Of a DNA stretch of 49,497 bases, positions 16,857 through 24,449 are shown piece after piece. This DNA comes from an uncultured Fibrobacter sp. (GTDB lineage Bacteria; Fibrobacterota; Fibrobacteria; Fibrobacterales; Fibrobacteraceae). Position numbers and translations under genes: made by a program. The notes below the pieces were generated by a model, which was not told where the DNA came from, did not search any database, and saw nothing but the letters and a program-made list of their open reading frames with translations. Within the stretch, counting starts at the first letter, position 1; every line of letters starts with the position of its first letter. The DNA is taken from the NCBI GenBank assembly GCA_947165045.1, contig CAMUYW010000018.1, positions 1-49,497 on the forward strand. The letters are read 5' to 3'.

Positions 16857-17519
16857 ATGACAGACTTTGACGAATCTGGTGTGCCGAGTGCCGATTTAAC
16901 TCAAGTGACGGGCGAAGAAAGCCTCAAGAACTTTATGGACATTGTGCAGGAACTCAAGGAAAAACCTTGGGATTCCCGCTTGAACGACATTCTCGATGCA
17001 TTCGAAGATTTCTTGACAATTCGTCCGGAACCGCCTCAGTCTTGGCAAGACAACTACGCTGCTAGCGGAAAGCAATTTGATTATTATCAAATTGTATTGC
17101 CCGAAGATTTCCAGGATCCATACGAAGACGACCTCGGAAACATCAATCGCTTGCGTGGCGAATTTGCGCGCGTGCCGAGCACAATGGCTTTGGAACATGA
17201 ACTCATTAGCCGTAATTACTTTATCTTTGAAAACGGCCATGCCGAACCGATTCCTGCTCCGCGCCCGATTCTGATGCTCGAAAGCAAGGACCGCGAAGAT
17301 GACGAAGAACCGCAGGAAGGCGATATCACGTGGGATTGCTGCATTTCGATTTTTGCAGATGGCAGCTATGTGGCGTACAACCTTGACCACGATGATGATG
17401 AAGAACTTGGCGAAGATTTCAAGGTCGTTTTTGAAAAGCATATCAAGACGCTTTCAAAGTTGCAACTCGTGATTCCCGTGGAAGGCCGCGACTACGGCAT
17501 TCTCCGCAGCGACGCGTAA
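16857..17519 (+). CDS. Acidic protein, unknown function
   Basis: 220 residues, very rich in Asp and Glu (for example DREDDEEPQEGD and NLDHDDDEELGED), with no signal peptide or membrane segment, so probably cytoplasmic. A ribosome site AAGGAA precedes the ATG. I do not recognise a family. It follows the aspartoacylase gene after a palindromic repeat and may be a separate transcript. Confidence 0.7.
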   Translation: MTDFDESGVPSADLTQVTGEESLKNFMDIVQELKEKPWDSRLNDILDAFEDFLTIRPEPPQSWQDNYAASGKQFDYYQIVLPEDFQDPYEDDLGNINRLRGEFARVPSTMALEHELISRNYFIFENGHAEPIPAPRPILMLESKDREDDEEPQEGDITWDCCISIFADGSYVAYNLDHDDDEELGEDFKVVFEKHIKTLSKLQLVIPVEGRDYGILRSDA

Positions 17520-17526
17520 CACTCTC

Positions 17527-17596
17527 GTCATCCTGAGGAGCTATGCGACGAAGGATCCACCGCTCTCACGTCATCCTGAGCGAAGTCGAAGGATCC
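17527..17596. repeat. Two tandem palindromic repeats, family B (GTCATCCTGAG...GAAGGATCC)
   Basis: Two direct copies (17527-17558 and 17570-17596) of an imperfect hairpin starting GTCATCCTGAG and ending GAAGGATCC. Related single units occur at about 36558-36592. No T-run follows. Confidence 0.75.
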
Positions 17597-17676
17597 AGTC
17601 AAATCCATAGCGTGTTATAATGCAACAATTCGAAACTGAAATTTACCTGCGCTATAAGCAGATAATACAGGACTCT

Positions 17677-17762
17677 GTCATTCTCGACCCTGGAGTGCAA
17701 CGCACGATAGGGGAGGGAATCCATGCAATGTCTTGTAGCCATTCCCGCGAAGACGGGAATCC
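17677..17762. repeat. Two adjacent family A repeats inside the 5' end of a HAD reading frame
   Basis: A degenerate unit (17677-17722, GTCATTCTCGACC ... GGGAGGGAATCC) and a clean unit (17740-17762, ATTCCCG-CGAAGA-CGGGAAT). The second would be translated as SREDGNP if the start is at 17728 or earlier. Confidence 0.7.
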
Positions 17763-18633
17763 ATCAAGTTCCGTCTCAAAGCCCCGTTCCGTAACTTTGC
17801 CTGAAATCATCGACCGTTACGATGCCTTTTGCTTTGATGGCTACGGCACGCTCTACAATCGCGGTAGCTTTGTTTACCCCGGAGCCATGGAATGGTTTCA
17901 GTCGCTTCGTCGTGCAGGTAAGCATTTGCGCCTAGTGACCAATGCAGCTTCCGATGTCGATGAAGTCTTGGCTCGCGATGCGGATAAGCGCGGTTTTGAT
18001 TTTTCGACCGAAGAAACGATTTCGTCGGGAAGTTTGCTCAAGGATTTAGTCGCTGAATTGCGTGGTCACGGGCATGAACTGTGCGAAGTCTATTACATTG
18101 GTCGCGAGACGGGCAAGAATGTTCTTGCTAAATGCGGAATCACTGCTGTCCCGATGGATGCAGAACCCGCTGAGCCGATTGTTGCGATTTCTTCTGCGAA
18201 GAACACGCCCGAAACGTATGCGCAAGCGGTCAAAATTTTGCAGAAGCCGGGCGCTATTTTGCTCGTGCTCAATTCAGATGCGTGGGCTCCGAAAATTCCA
18301 GATGAAAATGGCGTGACTGTACGCGAACCAGTTTCTGGCGCGCTGAGCGAACGCTTGCGTCGTGATTCTGCTTGTGATGCGAATGGGGGAGAAGGCTGCA
18401 CGACTTATTACTTGGGCAAGCCGTTCCCGCAGATTTGGGAACGTGTAAAAGCTTCGCTTCCGGCGGGCTCTCGCGTGCTGATGATTGGCGATACGCTTGG
18501 GACTGATGTGTACGGCGCTAAGATTGCGGGCTTTGATTCTGCGCTTGTTGTCGGTCGAAATGTACCTGCGAATGAGCTCGAGGCTGATGAGGCTGCGCTT
18601 GGAATCAGGCCGGATTGGTATTTGGTCCCGTAA
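17728..18633 (+). CDS. HAD superfamily class IIA (NagD-like) hydrolase
   Basis: 301 residues from ATG 17728, which has GGGAGGG about ten bases upstream. The open frame reaches back to an ATG at 17620, and the conserved domain begins only at LPEIIDRYDAFCFDG (17798 on), so the true start is uncertain. Motifs: nucleophile FDGYGTLYNRG, GAMEWFQSLRRAGKHLRLVTNAAS as in NagD cap-class proteins, YYLGKPFPQIW and MIGDTLGTDVYGAKIAGFDS. The nucleophile motif is D-x-Y-G-T, as in 2-haloacid dehalogenases, not the D-x-D of phosphatases. The first ~20 residues derive from palindromic repeat DNA. Confidence 0.8.
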   Translation: MSCSHSREDGNPSSSVSKPRSVTLPEIIDRYDAFCFDGYGTLYNRGSFVYPGAMEWFQSLRRAGKHLRLVTNAASDVDEVLARDADKRGFDFSTEETISSGSLLKDLVAELRGHGHELCEVYYIGRETGKNVLAKCGITAVPMDAEPAEPIVAISSAKNTPETYAQAVKILQKPGAILLVLNSDAWAPKIPDENGVTVREPVSGALSERLRRDSACDANGGEGCTTYYLGKPFPQIWERVKASLPAGSRVLMIGDTLGTDVYGAKIAGFDSALVVGRNVPANELEADEAALGIRPDWYLVP

Positions 18634-18651
18634 AAAATAAGCTTGCATTTT

Positions 18652-20790
18652 TTATTTTAACACGAAAAACTCACTTATCGTTTCTTTGTAGATATTCCCG
18701 TAATTTTTTACGTTATACAGTTGTACGTGCGAGCCTGAAATTTTACTCGCAATTTCGATATACATATCTCTTAAAGAGGCATCGGGAGCTTCGTTCAATA
18801 GTTCCATAAAGCCACGAGTAAAACTGTTAGTCAAGTAGATTCCCATTTCTTCGTTTCGTTCATCAGCCTTGCTTGTTTCATAAGGTGATGCAGCTGTCAA
18901 AAAAATGATACCAGGGAGCTTTGCTTGCTCTGCTGTTTCTCCGAGACCTCCACTATAGCAGGCTTCCACGGCTACTAGTACCTTGCGGTGCGGAATCTGT
19001 TTTATCAGCGAAATAATCCGTTCATAGCTGATTTTATTTTTGCCATATTCCAAATAACCTGGAATTCCGTGCCCACTCCAGAACACAAAAACATTGTCAG
19101 TTGATTTGGCCTGAATCACCTTGGGCAAACTTTTGCTTGATTTCCCTGTTAGAATATCTTTCAATTTTTGTGGATCTAGTGAACTTAATTTGTAGTCAAT
19201 TACGTTGGGCTCATAAACATTGCTGCCATCTAAGCGGACAAATAACTCCCCGGGGTACAGGTTCTGTTCGTGATTCACAAGATCGTCTTCGGCAATTACG
19301 ATAATGTGATCGTCATCGTAGCCCATTTTTTTGAGTTTTTGGTAAAAGGCAAAGATGTCGGCTTGGAAGCGGTAATTTGGCCATCCCGAAGATGCCGCCA
19401 CCAAAAGCGCCCAGCGTTTTGAAACATCGGCATAAGAAATATTCGTATCCGCATTGTTGAAAAAACTTGTATCCACATTGGCTTTAAAAATTTCCAGCCA
19501 ATTGTCCTGCGGATTCACCGAATGCTTTGAATTATCGTTGCTGGTAAAATCATTTGTCACATATTTATGATTAGCAATATTCCACCCACGATATACGGAA
19601 CCGCTTACGCTGTTGTCTCTATTTTGGAAAGTCCATGAACTTGACACACCCGCTAAATCAGGCAAGTGGCCGTTTTGCAGCGCCAAGAAGTTTTCCTGCA
19701 TTCCTGCAACCATCCAATCGCCACCGACACCATCTCTTCCTTCTAGCACCGCTCTAATGGATTCGTTCAACTCTAGACCCGACGAAATGGAATAAGAAGC
19801 TGCATATGCTAAGATATACAGGGCGTCAAAGAAATGAGCCTCGCCATTGAGGATTCCTTCGTTGAAGTGTTCATGATAAGCTTGAGCAAAACCCGATTCG
19901 GGCCTTGCATATAAATCAAAGCCACGGTAAAAATCATAGTGAAGTTTATTCACGATAGAATCTGAGACGAAGTTGCTGGAACATATCACGCGAATTCCTC
20001 CGCGTGAAATCACATCTTGTCGATATAGCTCATCATCAAAGGCAAGTGCCATTTTGTCATTGTAAGGCTCAAACAGCAGAACGCTGTACTGGTTTTTACG
20101 GTCCAGATAATTTTGCACAAGCGTTCTCAATTCAGTCTCGTCATTATAAAGGAAAATCCTATCAATTTTCAAGTCAAATTCTTCGGCCATAAAGCCAAGC
20201 CAGTCCACATAAGAACTGACAAGGTTCCCGTTCAATTCGCTAGAAGGCGCCAAAAGTGTAAGCTCTAATTTTTCTGCAAACGCACCTATTGAAAAGCTCG
20301 CCAAATGCGAGAATGCCGATTCTATCAGCATAAAATCATTTTCGACCAAGTTCCACAGGTTCGGCATATTGGCAAAGGTTCGCTGGTATTCCACATTCGA
20401 GGACTTCGGTGATAAAATCGGTTTTGTGCTTTGATGCAAAAGCTCTGCCATATGGTACGCCTTGTCTGATTGCGTAGGGCCAACAATGGCCACATAGTCC
20501 GTGTCGTGCGCAATCTTTTCCATGTAGGAGTCGATATCGGCATCATCCTGGTTTTTAAATTCCAGCTGTAGTTTTACTTTTTGGTCAAGTCCAGCCTGAG
20601 CTTTTTCAATATTTTCCAAAGCCCACTCAGCACTGCGTTTCCAGCGGGGCATTTCAGAAGTCGTTGCCATGACGGCGACTTTAAACTTTTGCGTATTGAA
20701 ATCGGACTTGGCCGAGGATGAATTGTCGGAGCACGCACAAAGACAAAGCAATGTAACAAACAATAACGAAAGAAGACTATTTCTTGGCAT
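18652..20790 (-). CDS. Lipoprotein fusing a type 1 periplasmic-binding domain to a legumain-like (C13) peptidase
   Basis: 712 residues from ATG 20790, which follows GAGGAGG; longer frames lack this. The N-terminus is a lipoprotein signal with lipobox LCAC (Cys20). Residues ~35-440 look like a Leu/Ile/Val-type binding protein (VAIVGPTQSDKAYHMAELL, PILSPKSS). Residues ~455-700 match peptidase C13/caspase fold: RWALLVAASSGWPNYRFQAD, catalytic His574 in FWSGHGIPG and Cys611 in VEACYSGG. Legumains cleave after Asn, or sometimes Asp. The start overlaps the upstream BMP gene by 14 bases. Sensing a ligand outside the membrane and then proteolysis is an inference from the fusion. Confidence 0.85.
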   Translation of the reverse strand: MPRNSLLSLLFVTLLCLCACSDNSSSAKSDFNTQKFKVAVMATTSEMPRWKRSAEWALENIEKAQAGLDQKVKLQLEFKNQDDADIDSYMEKIAHDTDYVAIVGPTQSDKAYHMAELLHQSTKPILSPKSSNVEYQRTFANMPNLWNLVENDFMLIESAFSHLASFSIGAFAEKLELTLLAPSSELNGNLVSSYVDWLGFMAEEFDLKIDRIFLYNDETELRTLVQNYLDRKNQYSVLLFEPYNDKMALAFDDELYRQDVISRGGIRVICSSNFVSDSIVNKLHYDFYRGFDLYARPESGFAQAYHEHFNEGILNGEAHFFDALYILAYAASYSISSGLELNESIRAVLEGRDGVGGDWMVAGMQENFLALQNGHLPDLAGVSSSWTFQNRDNSVSGSVYRGWNIANHKYVTNDFTSNDNSKHSVNPQDNWLEIFKANVDTSFFNNADTNISYADVSKRWALLVAASSGWPNYRFQADIFAFYQKLKKMGYDDDHIIVIAEDDLVNHEQNLYPGELFVRLDGSNVYEPNVIDYKLSSLDPQKLKDILTGKSSKSLPKVIQAKSTDNVFVFWSGHGIPGYLEYGKNKISYERIISLIKQIPHRKVLVAVEACYSGGLGETAEQAKLPGIIFLTAASPYETSKADERNEEMGIYLTNSFTRGFMELLNEAPDASLRDMYIEIASKISGSHVQLYNVKNYGNIYKETISEFFVLK

Positions 20791-21823
20791 GGCGAGCCTC
20801 CTCGCTAACAGCTTCATCATAATACTTGTCATGGCGGGCTTCAAAGTTTTTCGTATCGCCAAAATTTTTGTTGAATACAATCGCCGTGGCGCCATCCTCC
20901 AGGCCCAAAGAACGGAAGCGTGGCCATTCCTTACCCGAAAGCCATTCTTCTAGATAACGCATCACGATTTCCTTGATGGAAATCGTCAGTGTAAAAGGCA
21001 CCTTGGGCAGTACCCCGCTCTGGTCAACATCCATTCCAATCATGAAATGACCCGTATTCGGTAAATCAATCATTGCTCGGCGTGCCCCCTTGATGGCGCC
21101 CCCTAGTAGCGGAAATATGGCAGAAGGTCTATCAGCGTCTAGAAAAAAATTCATGACCGAGTACGTCGCCATGTAGGTAAATTCGATGTTGTTAAAAGCG
21201 GCTTCGTCATTTTCAGTTTCTGACACATAAATCAGCTGTAGCGAATCTTTCACCGTCTTATGTGCTTCATAACCTTTTCTAAAGCCGTCTATGGAGGTTT
21301 CGAGGGTTGCAAATCCAGGAGCCGCCGCCAAAATGAGACATGGGTTTATGCCCAAAATCGCACCGGACAAGTAACTAGCTCCGTAGCGGTCGATAGAAAA
21401 GGAATAGACATTTTGCGGGAGCTTCGCTGAATCGGCCTCAAATAGTAAGACTTTGTTTCCATGCCCCGTAAAATTGGCATCGAGTTTTTGTGCCAAGCCC
21501 ACGTATTCCGAAGATGCTAATATTAGCAGCGATGAATCTGTGTCTGCATTTTTTTTGAGCCACGATTTTACAAGAGAGTCTGCTTCGTCTAAGGTTTCTG
21601 GCTGTACCAACTGAAATGGAACCTCTTGATTTTCGTAGAACCTAAAAAGTCCTGCCAATATCTGGTCATTGTAACTGTTATCGCCGATACCGTTGATGCT
21701 TGCAACCAATGTGATATTTGCAATTCCCGAATTATTTTCGGAAACGCCAACATGTTCGCTGTCAGAACAAGCGAACAGAAAAAGCAAAAATAATCCAAAA
21801 ATAAATCTAATCATCATTGTCAT
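20777..21823 (-). CDS. BMP-family (Med/PnrA-like) substrate-binding lipoprotein
   Basis: 348 residues. A short lipoprotein signal with lipobox LFAC (Cys19) precedes a BMP-like fold: LVASINGIGDNSYNDQILAGLFRF resembles the family's G-x-x-D-x-x-(F/Y)-N opening, followed by SLLILASSEYVGLAQKL, SIDRYGASYLSGAILG and MIGMDVDQSG. Relatives bind nucleosides or serve as transcription-linked lipoproteins. No ABC permease or ATPase gene is present, so it is probably not a conventional transporter component. Its end overlaps the downstream legumain fusion, and a GC-rich hairpin lies before its start. ATGs at codons 1, 3 and 4 are all possible. Confidence 0.75.
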   Translation of the reverse strand: MTMMIRFIFGLFLLFLFACSDSEHVGVSENNSGIANITLVASINGIGDNSYNDQILAGLFRFYENQEVPFQLVQPETLDEADSLVKSWLKKNADTDSSLLILASSEYVGLAQKLDANFTGHGNKVLLFEADSAKLPQNVYSFSIDRYGASYLSGAILGINPCLILAAAPGFATLETSIDGFRKGYEAHKTVKDSLQLIYVSETENDEAAFNNIEFTYMATYSVMNFFLDADRPSAIFPLLGGAIKGARRAMIDLPNTGHFMIGMDVDQSGVLPKVPFTLTISIKEIVMRYLEEWLSGKEWPRFRSLGLEDGATAIVFNKNFGDTKNFEARHDKYYDEAVSEEARHAKK

Positions 21824-21836
21824 AAAATGTGAAATA

Positions 21837-21854
21837 TTCCCCCAAGCGGGGGAA
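21837..21854 (-). promoter_or_regulatory. Hairpin before the BMP gene that occludes a G-rich ribosome site
   Basis: TTCCCCC / GGGGGAA with loop AAGC, between the MACPF stop and the BMP start. On the minus strand the GGGGGAA arm is the only ribosome-site-like sequence before the ATG, although it lies about 13 bases away. Confidence 0.45.
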
Positions 21855-21888
21855 CATTCTAGCTAGTTAATTCTCTAGTAGATCAGCT

Positions 21889-23265
21889 CTAGCTGTCTTT
21901 TTTTTCGGTCTTAGTGGGGACTACGACACCGAAGTCAGACAGGATGCTGGAGCCTTCCATATAGGCCTTGAGTTTTGCTTTGCGGTCCACGGCTTCTTCA
22001 CCGAGACTTTCGTCGATCAGCTCGTAGAGCGGCAGCAGACGGTTGCCTGAGAAATCGATAAGCGTTGCGTTTTCGGCGAGTGTCGATTTCCAAGCATTCA
22101 CATCATCCCTCTTCAAAATTTTGGAATCCGTAATCTTCAACGCCTTATCGGCATCGCCGCCGGACACGGTCACCTTGATATTCAGTTCGTCAAGTTCTTC
22201 TTCGAGGCTTCCATATACTTCTTCGTCTATGAACGCTTCTACGTTAAACGCATTCCCGTATTCGGCCTTTGCATAATCAATAAGTTCAAATGTATAGGCT
22301 TGATTTGATGCCATAGCTTGACGGATACGGCCACCTAGAGTAGCACCCAACACAACGTGAGTTCCGTAACGTTGAATCAATTTCTTGAAACCTGCGTTAT
22401 CGCTCGGATATTTCTTGTCGATGCCGTTAATGGCATTATAGGCTGATTTTTTCATATTGGTGGTTATGGCGTCATCCAAATCGCTTTCTTCAAAGTCGAC
22501 CGATGTTACGGCAACATTGACATAGGCTACTGCAAGTTCAATGAATTCATTTTCATACGTCCAATCAGTAAACGCTGTTTCGTATTCGCCAGAGAACCAG
22601 CCTGCATCAAAACTGATACCGCCCCATTCATCTAACCACTCTTCATATTCGTAAAAGCCCGAACCATACCATCTAAGGAAATCAACCTTAACATTGGTGG
22701 GGCTTTGCGAAATTACTTCATCTTCGATCAAGGTCTTGGTGTCAAAGATTTCGGCCTTGAGTGATCCGTAATCGGCATAAGCACCGGTAAGGGCGTCGTA
22801 GCCATAGCCAACGGCATAGATCTTGTTCGATTTCGACAACACGCTTGCATTATCATCATAGTCGCCACTATACTTCTGTACTATGGTAATGGTCTTGTTT
22901 AGTGATGTGTCTTCAGGGTACACGAAGCGCAGGTTTCCTGAAAAACGATCATCCATATCGTTCAAGCCCAAGCGAATTTTGACGGTTGCGTCGCCTTCGC
23001 CCGAAATCTGGCTAATGGACTGGATGAACTTCGTTTCGTCTTCGATTTTCCATTTGCCGTCGGCCACGATCTTAAAATCGTAGGTGCTGTCCTTCATGTC
23101 GAACACCAATGTGTCGCCGGCAGTCTTGCCTGACACTTCGACTGCAATGGAGTTCACGTTCCCCCCGCTAGGAGAGCTTGAGTCGGAACATGCGACAAGA
23201 CCTGCGGTCAAGGCGCATAAGAGGGTAAATTCTGCAGAGAATTTGTTGGTTTTTGAGTAATTCAT
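21889..23265 (-). CDS. BACON-MACPF domain lipoprotein (pore-forming-protein-like)
   Basis: 458 residues after a very strong site (AAGGAGGG). Lipobox GLVAC (Cys26). Residues ~38-135 look like a BACON domain (W-K-I-E core, SGEGDATVKIRLGLND, ending in TITIVQKYSG). Residues ~145-440 are a MACPF domain: signature LIQRYGTHVVLGATLGGRI (Y-G-T-H-x6-G-G, about 300-312) and the late AWKSTLAENATLIDFSGNRLLPLYELI. MACPF proteins of Bacteroidota, such as the BSAP antimicrobial proteins, kill related strains by making pores; others act in adhesion. This is the first gene of a three-lipoprotein unit. Confidence 0.85.
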   Translation of the reverse strand: MNYSKTNKFSAEFTLLCALTAGLVACSDSSSPSGGNVNSIAVEVSGKTAGDTLVFDMKDSTYDFKIVADGKWKIEDETKFIQSISQISGEGDATVKIRLGLNDMDDRFSGNLRFVYPEDTSLNKTITIVQKYSGDYDDNASVLSKSNKIYAVGYGYDALTGAYADYGSLKAEIFDTKTLIEDEVISQSPTNVKVDFLRWYGSGFYEYEEWLDEWGGISFDAGWFSGEYETAFTDWTYENEFIELAVAYVNVAVTSVDFEESDLDDAITTNMKKSAYNAINGIDKKYPSDNAGFKKLIQRYGTHVVLGATLGGRIRQAMASNQAYTFELIDYAKAEYGNAFNVEAFIDEEVYGSLEEELDELNIKVTVSGGDADKALKITDSKILKRDDVNAWKSTLAENATLIDFSGNRLLPLYELIDESLGEEAVDRKAKLKAYMEGSSILSDFGVVVPTKTEKKDS

Positions 23266-23454
23266 GATTTCCCTCCTTCTTAGGAAGTGTTTTAGGCGCT
23301 TTGGGCGCTTTCTATTTGTAAAATATTTTTTTTGATAAGAATGTCAATGATTATTGTAATAAAATTGTATCAAAATTTGAATATTCCAAGTTGGAGCATT
23401 TTGGAAAAAAAGAGGTTGCGCCTTGTTTCTCTTATTTCGAGCGTCAACAGGGTT

Positions 23455-23595
23455 TGATTCGTCGCCAGTCACCGCTTCGCGGCTGACGACTCACCCTAAC
23501 GGGCTTATCGCTTGCGCGATAATTCCAAAATTCGCTCTTCGGACTTCGTCCATGATCGAATTTTGTCGAACCCTCTTCTCGGGTTCTCGACTTGT
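23455..23595. repeat. Cluster of four hairpins in the gap before tRNA-Gly
   Basis: The gap 23266-23604 has no gene. Its right half holds successive inverted repeats: GTCGCCAG... CTGACGAC around CCGCTTCGCGG, TTATCGC-TTGC-GCGATAA, CAAAATTCG ... CGAATTTTG around TCTTCGGACTTCGTCC, and GAACCC ... GGGTTC. The left part (23266-23420) is AT-rich and probably carries the MACPF promoter. Confidence 0.55.
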
Positions 23596-23604
23596 TCACA
23601 ATAT

Positions 23605-23640
23605 AAAATAAATGGACCCCAAAAGGGATCCATTTATTTT
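23605..23640 (-). terminator. Terminator of tRNA-Gly
   Basis: A 12-bp AT-rich stem (AAAATAAATGGA / TCCATTTATTTT) plus an inner CCC/GGG stem and AAAA loop, directly beyond the tRNA 3' end on the minus strand. Confidence 0.75.
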
Positions 23641-23642
23641 AG

Positions 23643-23715
23643 AGCGGGAAAAGGGTCTCGAACCCTCGACATCGACCTTGGGAAGGTCGCGCTCTACCAA
23701 CTGAGCTACTCCCGC
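23643..23715 (-). tRNA. tRNA-Gly (CCC)
   Basis: A full cloverleaf of 73 bases on the minus strand: acceptor GCGGGAG / TTCCCGC, D arm GCTCAGTTGGTAGAGC, anticodon stem CGACC / GGTCG with loop TTCCCAA (anticodon CCC), and T arm GAGGGTTCGAGACCCTT. The CCA end is not encoded. Confidence 0.95.
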
Positions 23716-23788
23716 GTTGTGTTGCCTTAATTTAGTAAAATTAGGGGGCTTGTAAAGGGACGCTCCTCTTTTTTTCTATCATTGGAAT

Positions 23789-24409
23789 ATGCAAAATCTG
23801 AAGTTGAAATCGATTTGTGGGGCGTTTGTTGCCCTCTTTTGTTTGGGCTCTTTGAACGATGCTAATGCAGAAGAACGTTCCATGTGGCAACGTTTCGCAA
23901 ATTTCTTTACGCCGACGGGTTCTGTAAAGGGTGAGGGCCCGATTTACGATGAACTCAAGGGTGTTGAAACGCAGATTGATAAGATTGAAGTTCAGTATTC
24001 TAGAGAACGTCGTCCTGGCAACAAGACACGCTATCGCAAGCAGTTGGATAGTTTGCGCAATGTCCGCGATTCCTTGATTACGGTGATTGAGAAAATGCCG
24101 TCATCGGTGACTTCGGTTTCTTCATCGAGTGTTGCGAAATCCGTGCCGAATGTCGCGCAGCCTAGCTCTGGCGCTTTGTCGAGTGCTGTATCAAGTGCTG
24201 CGCAGTCGAGTTCTGCTGCTGATTCTGCGACGGTGGCTGCTAGCAGTTCTGCAAATGCTGCTTGCGTTCACGATACAATCTTTGTGCACGATACGCTTGT
24301 CGTACGCGATACGGTCGTGATTCACGATACTTTATACGTTGTGCTTGCGAACAAGCCAAAAGCAACATCTAAAGAAAAGAAGAAAGGGGCCGAAGCCCCT
24401 ACGAAATAA
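23789..24409 (+). CDS. Secreted surface protein with Ser/Ala linker and HDT repeats
   Basis: 206 residues: signal peptide (about 1-27, ending NDANA), a basic helical region with coiled-coil character (about 55-105, YDELKGVETQIDKIEVQYSRER), a Ser/Ala-rich linker (about 108-160), then four short repeats of the form (V/I)HDT or VRDT with alternating hydrophobic residues (VHDTIFVHDTLVVRDTVVI), and a Lys-rich tail. I know no defined function. The linker and repeat style is common in envelope proteins of this bacterial group. The last codons overlap a hairpin AGGGGC-CGAA-GCCCCT. Confidence 0.75.
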   Translation: MQNLKLKSICGAFVALFCLGSLNDANAEERSMWQRFANFFTPTGSVKGEGPIYDELKGVETQIDKIEVQYSRERRPGNKTRYRKQLDSLRNVRDSLITVIEKMPSSVTSVSSSSVAKSVPNVAQPSSGALSSAVSSAAQSSSAADSATVAASSSANAACVHDTIFVHDTLVVRDTVVIHDTLYVVLANKPKATSKEKKKGAEAPTK

Positions 24410-24449
24410 CTGGATTCATCCTCCCTTCGGTCGTCAGAATGACATCTCC
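24410..24449. repeat. Degenerate palindromic repeat
   Basis: CTGGATTCATCCTCCC ... GTCAGAATGACATCTCC, related to the units at 43651 and 46798, between convergent genes. Confidence 0.45.

Noticed and set aside
23423..23730. Short frames over the hairpin cluster and tRNA
   Set aside because: They read through tRNA-Gly and inverted repeats, so they are not genes.
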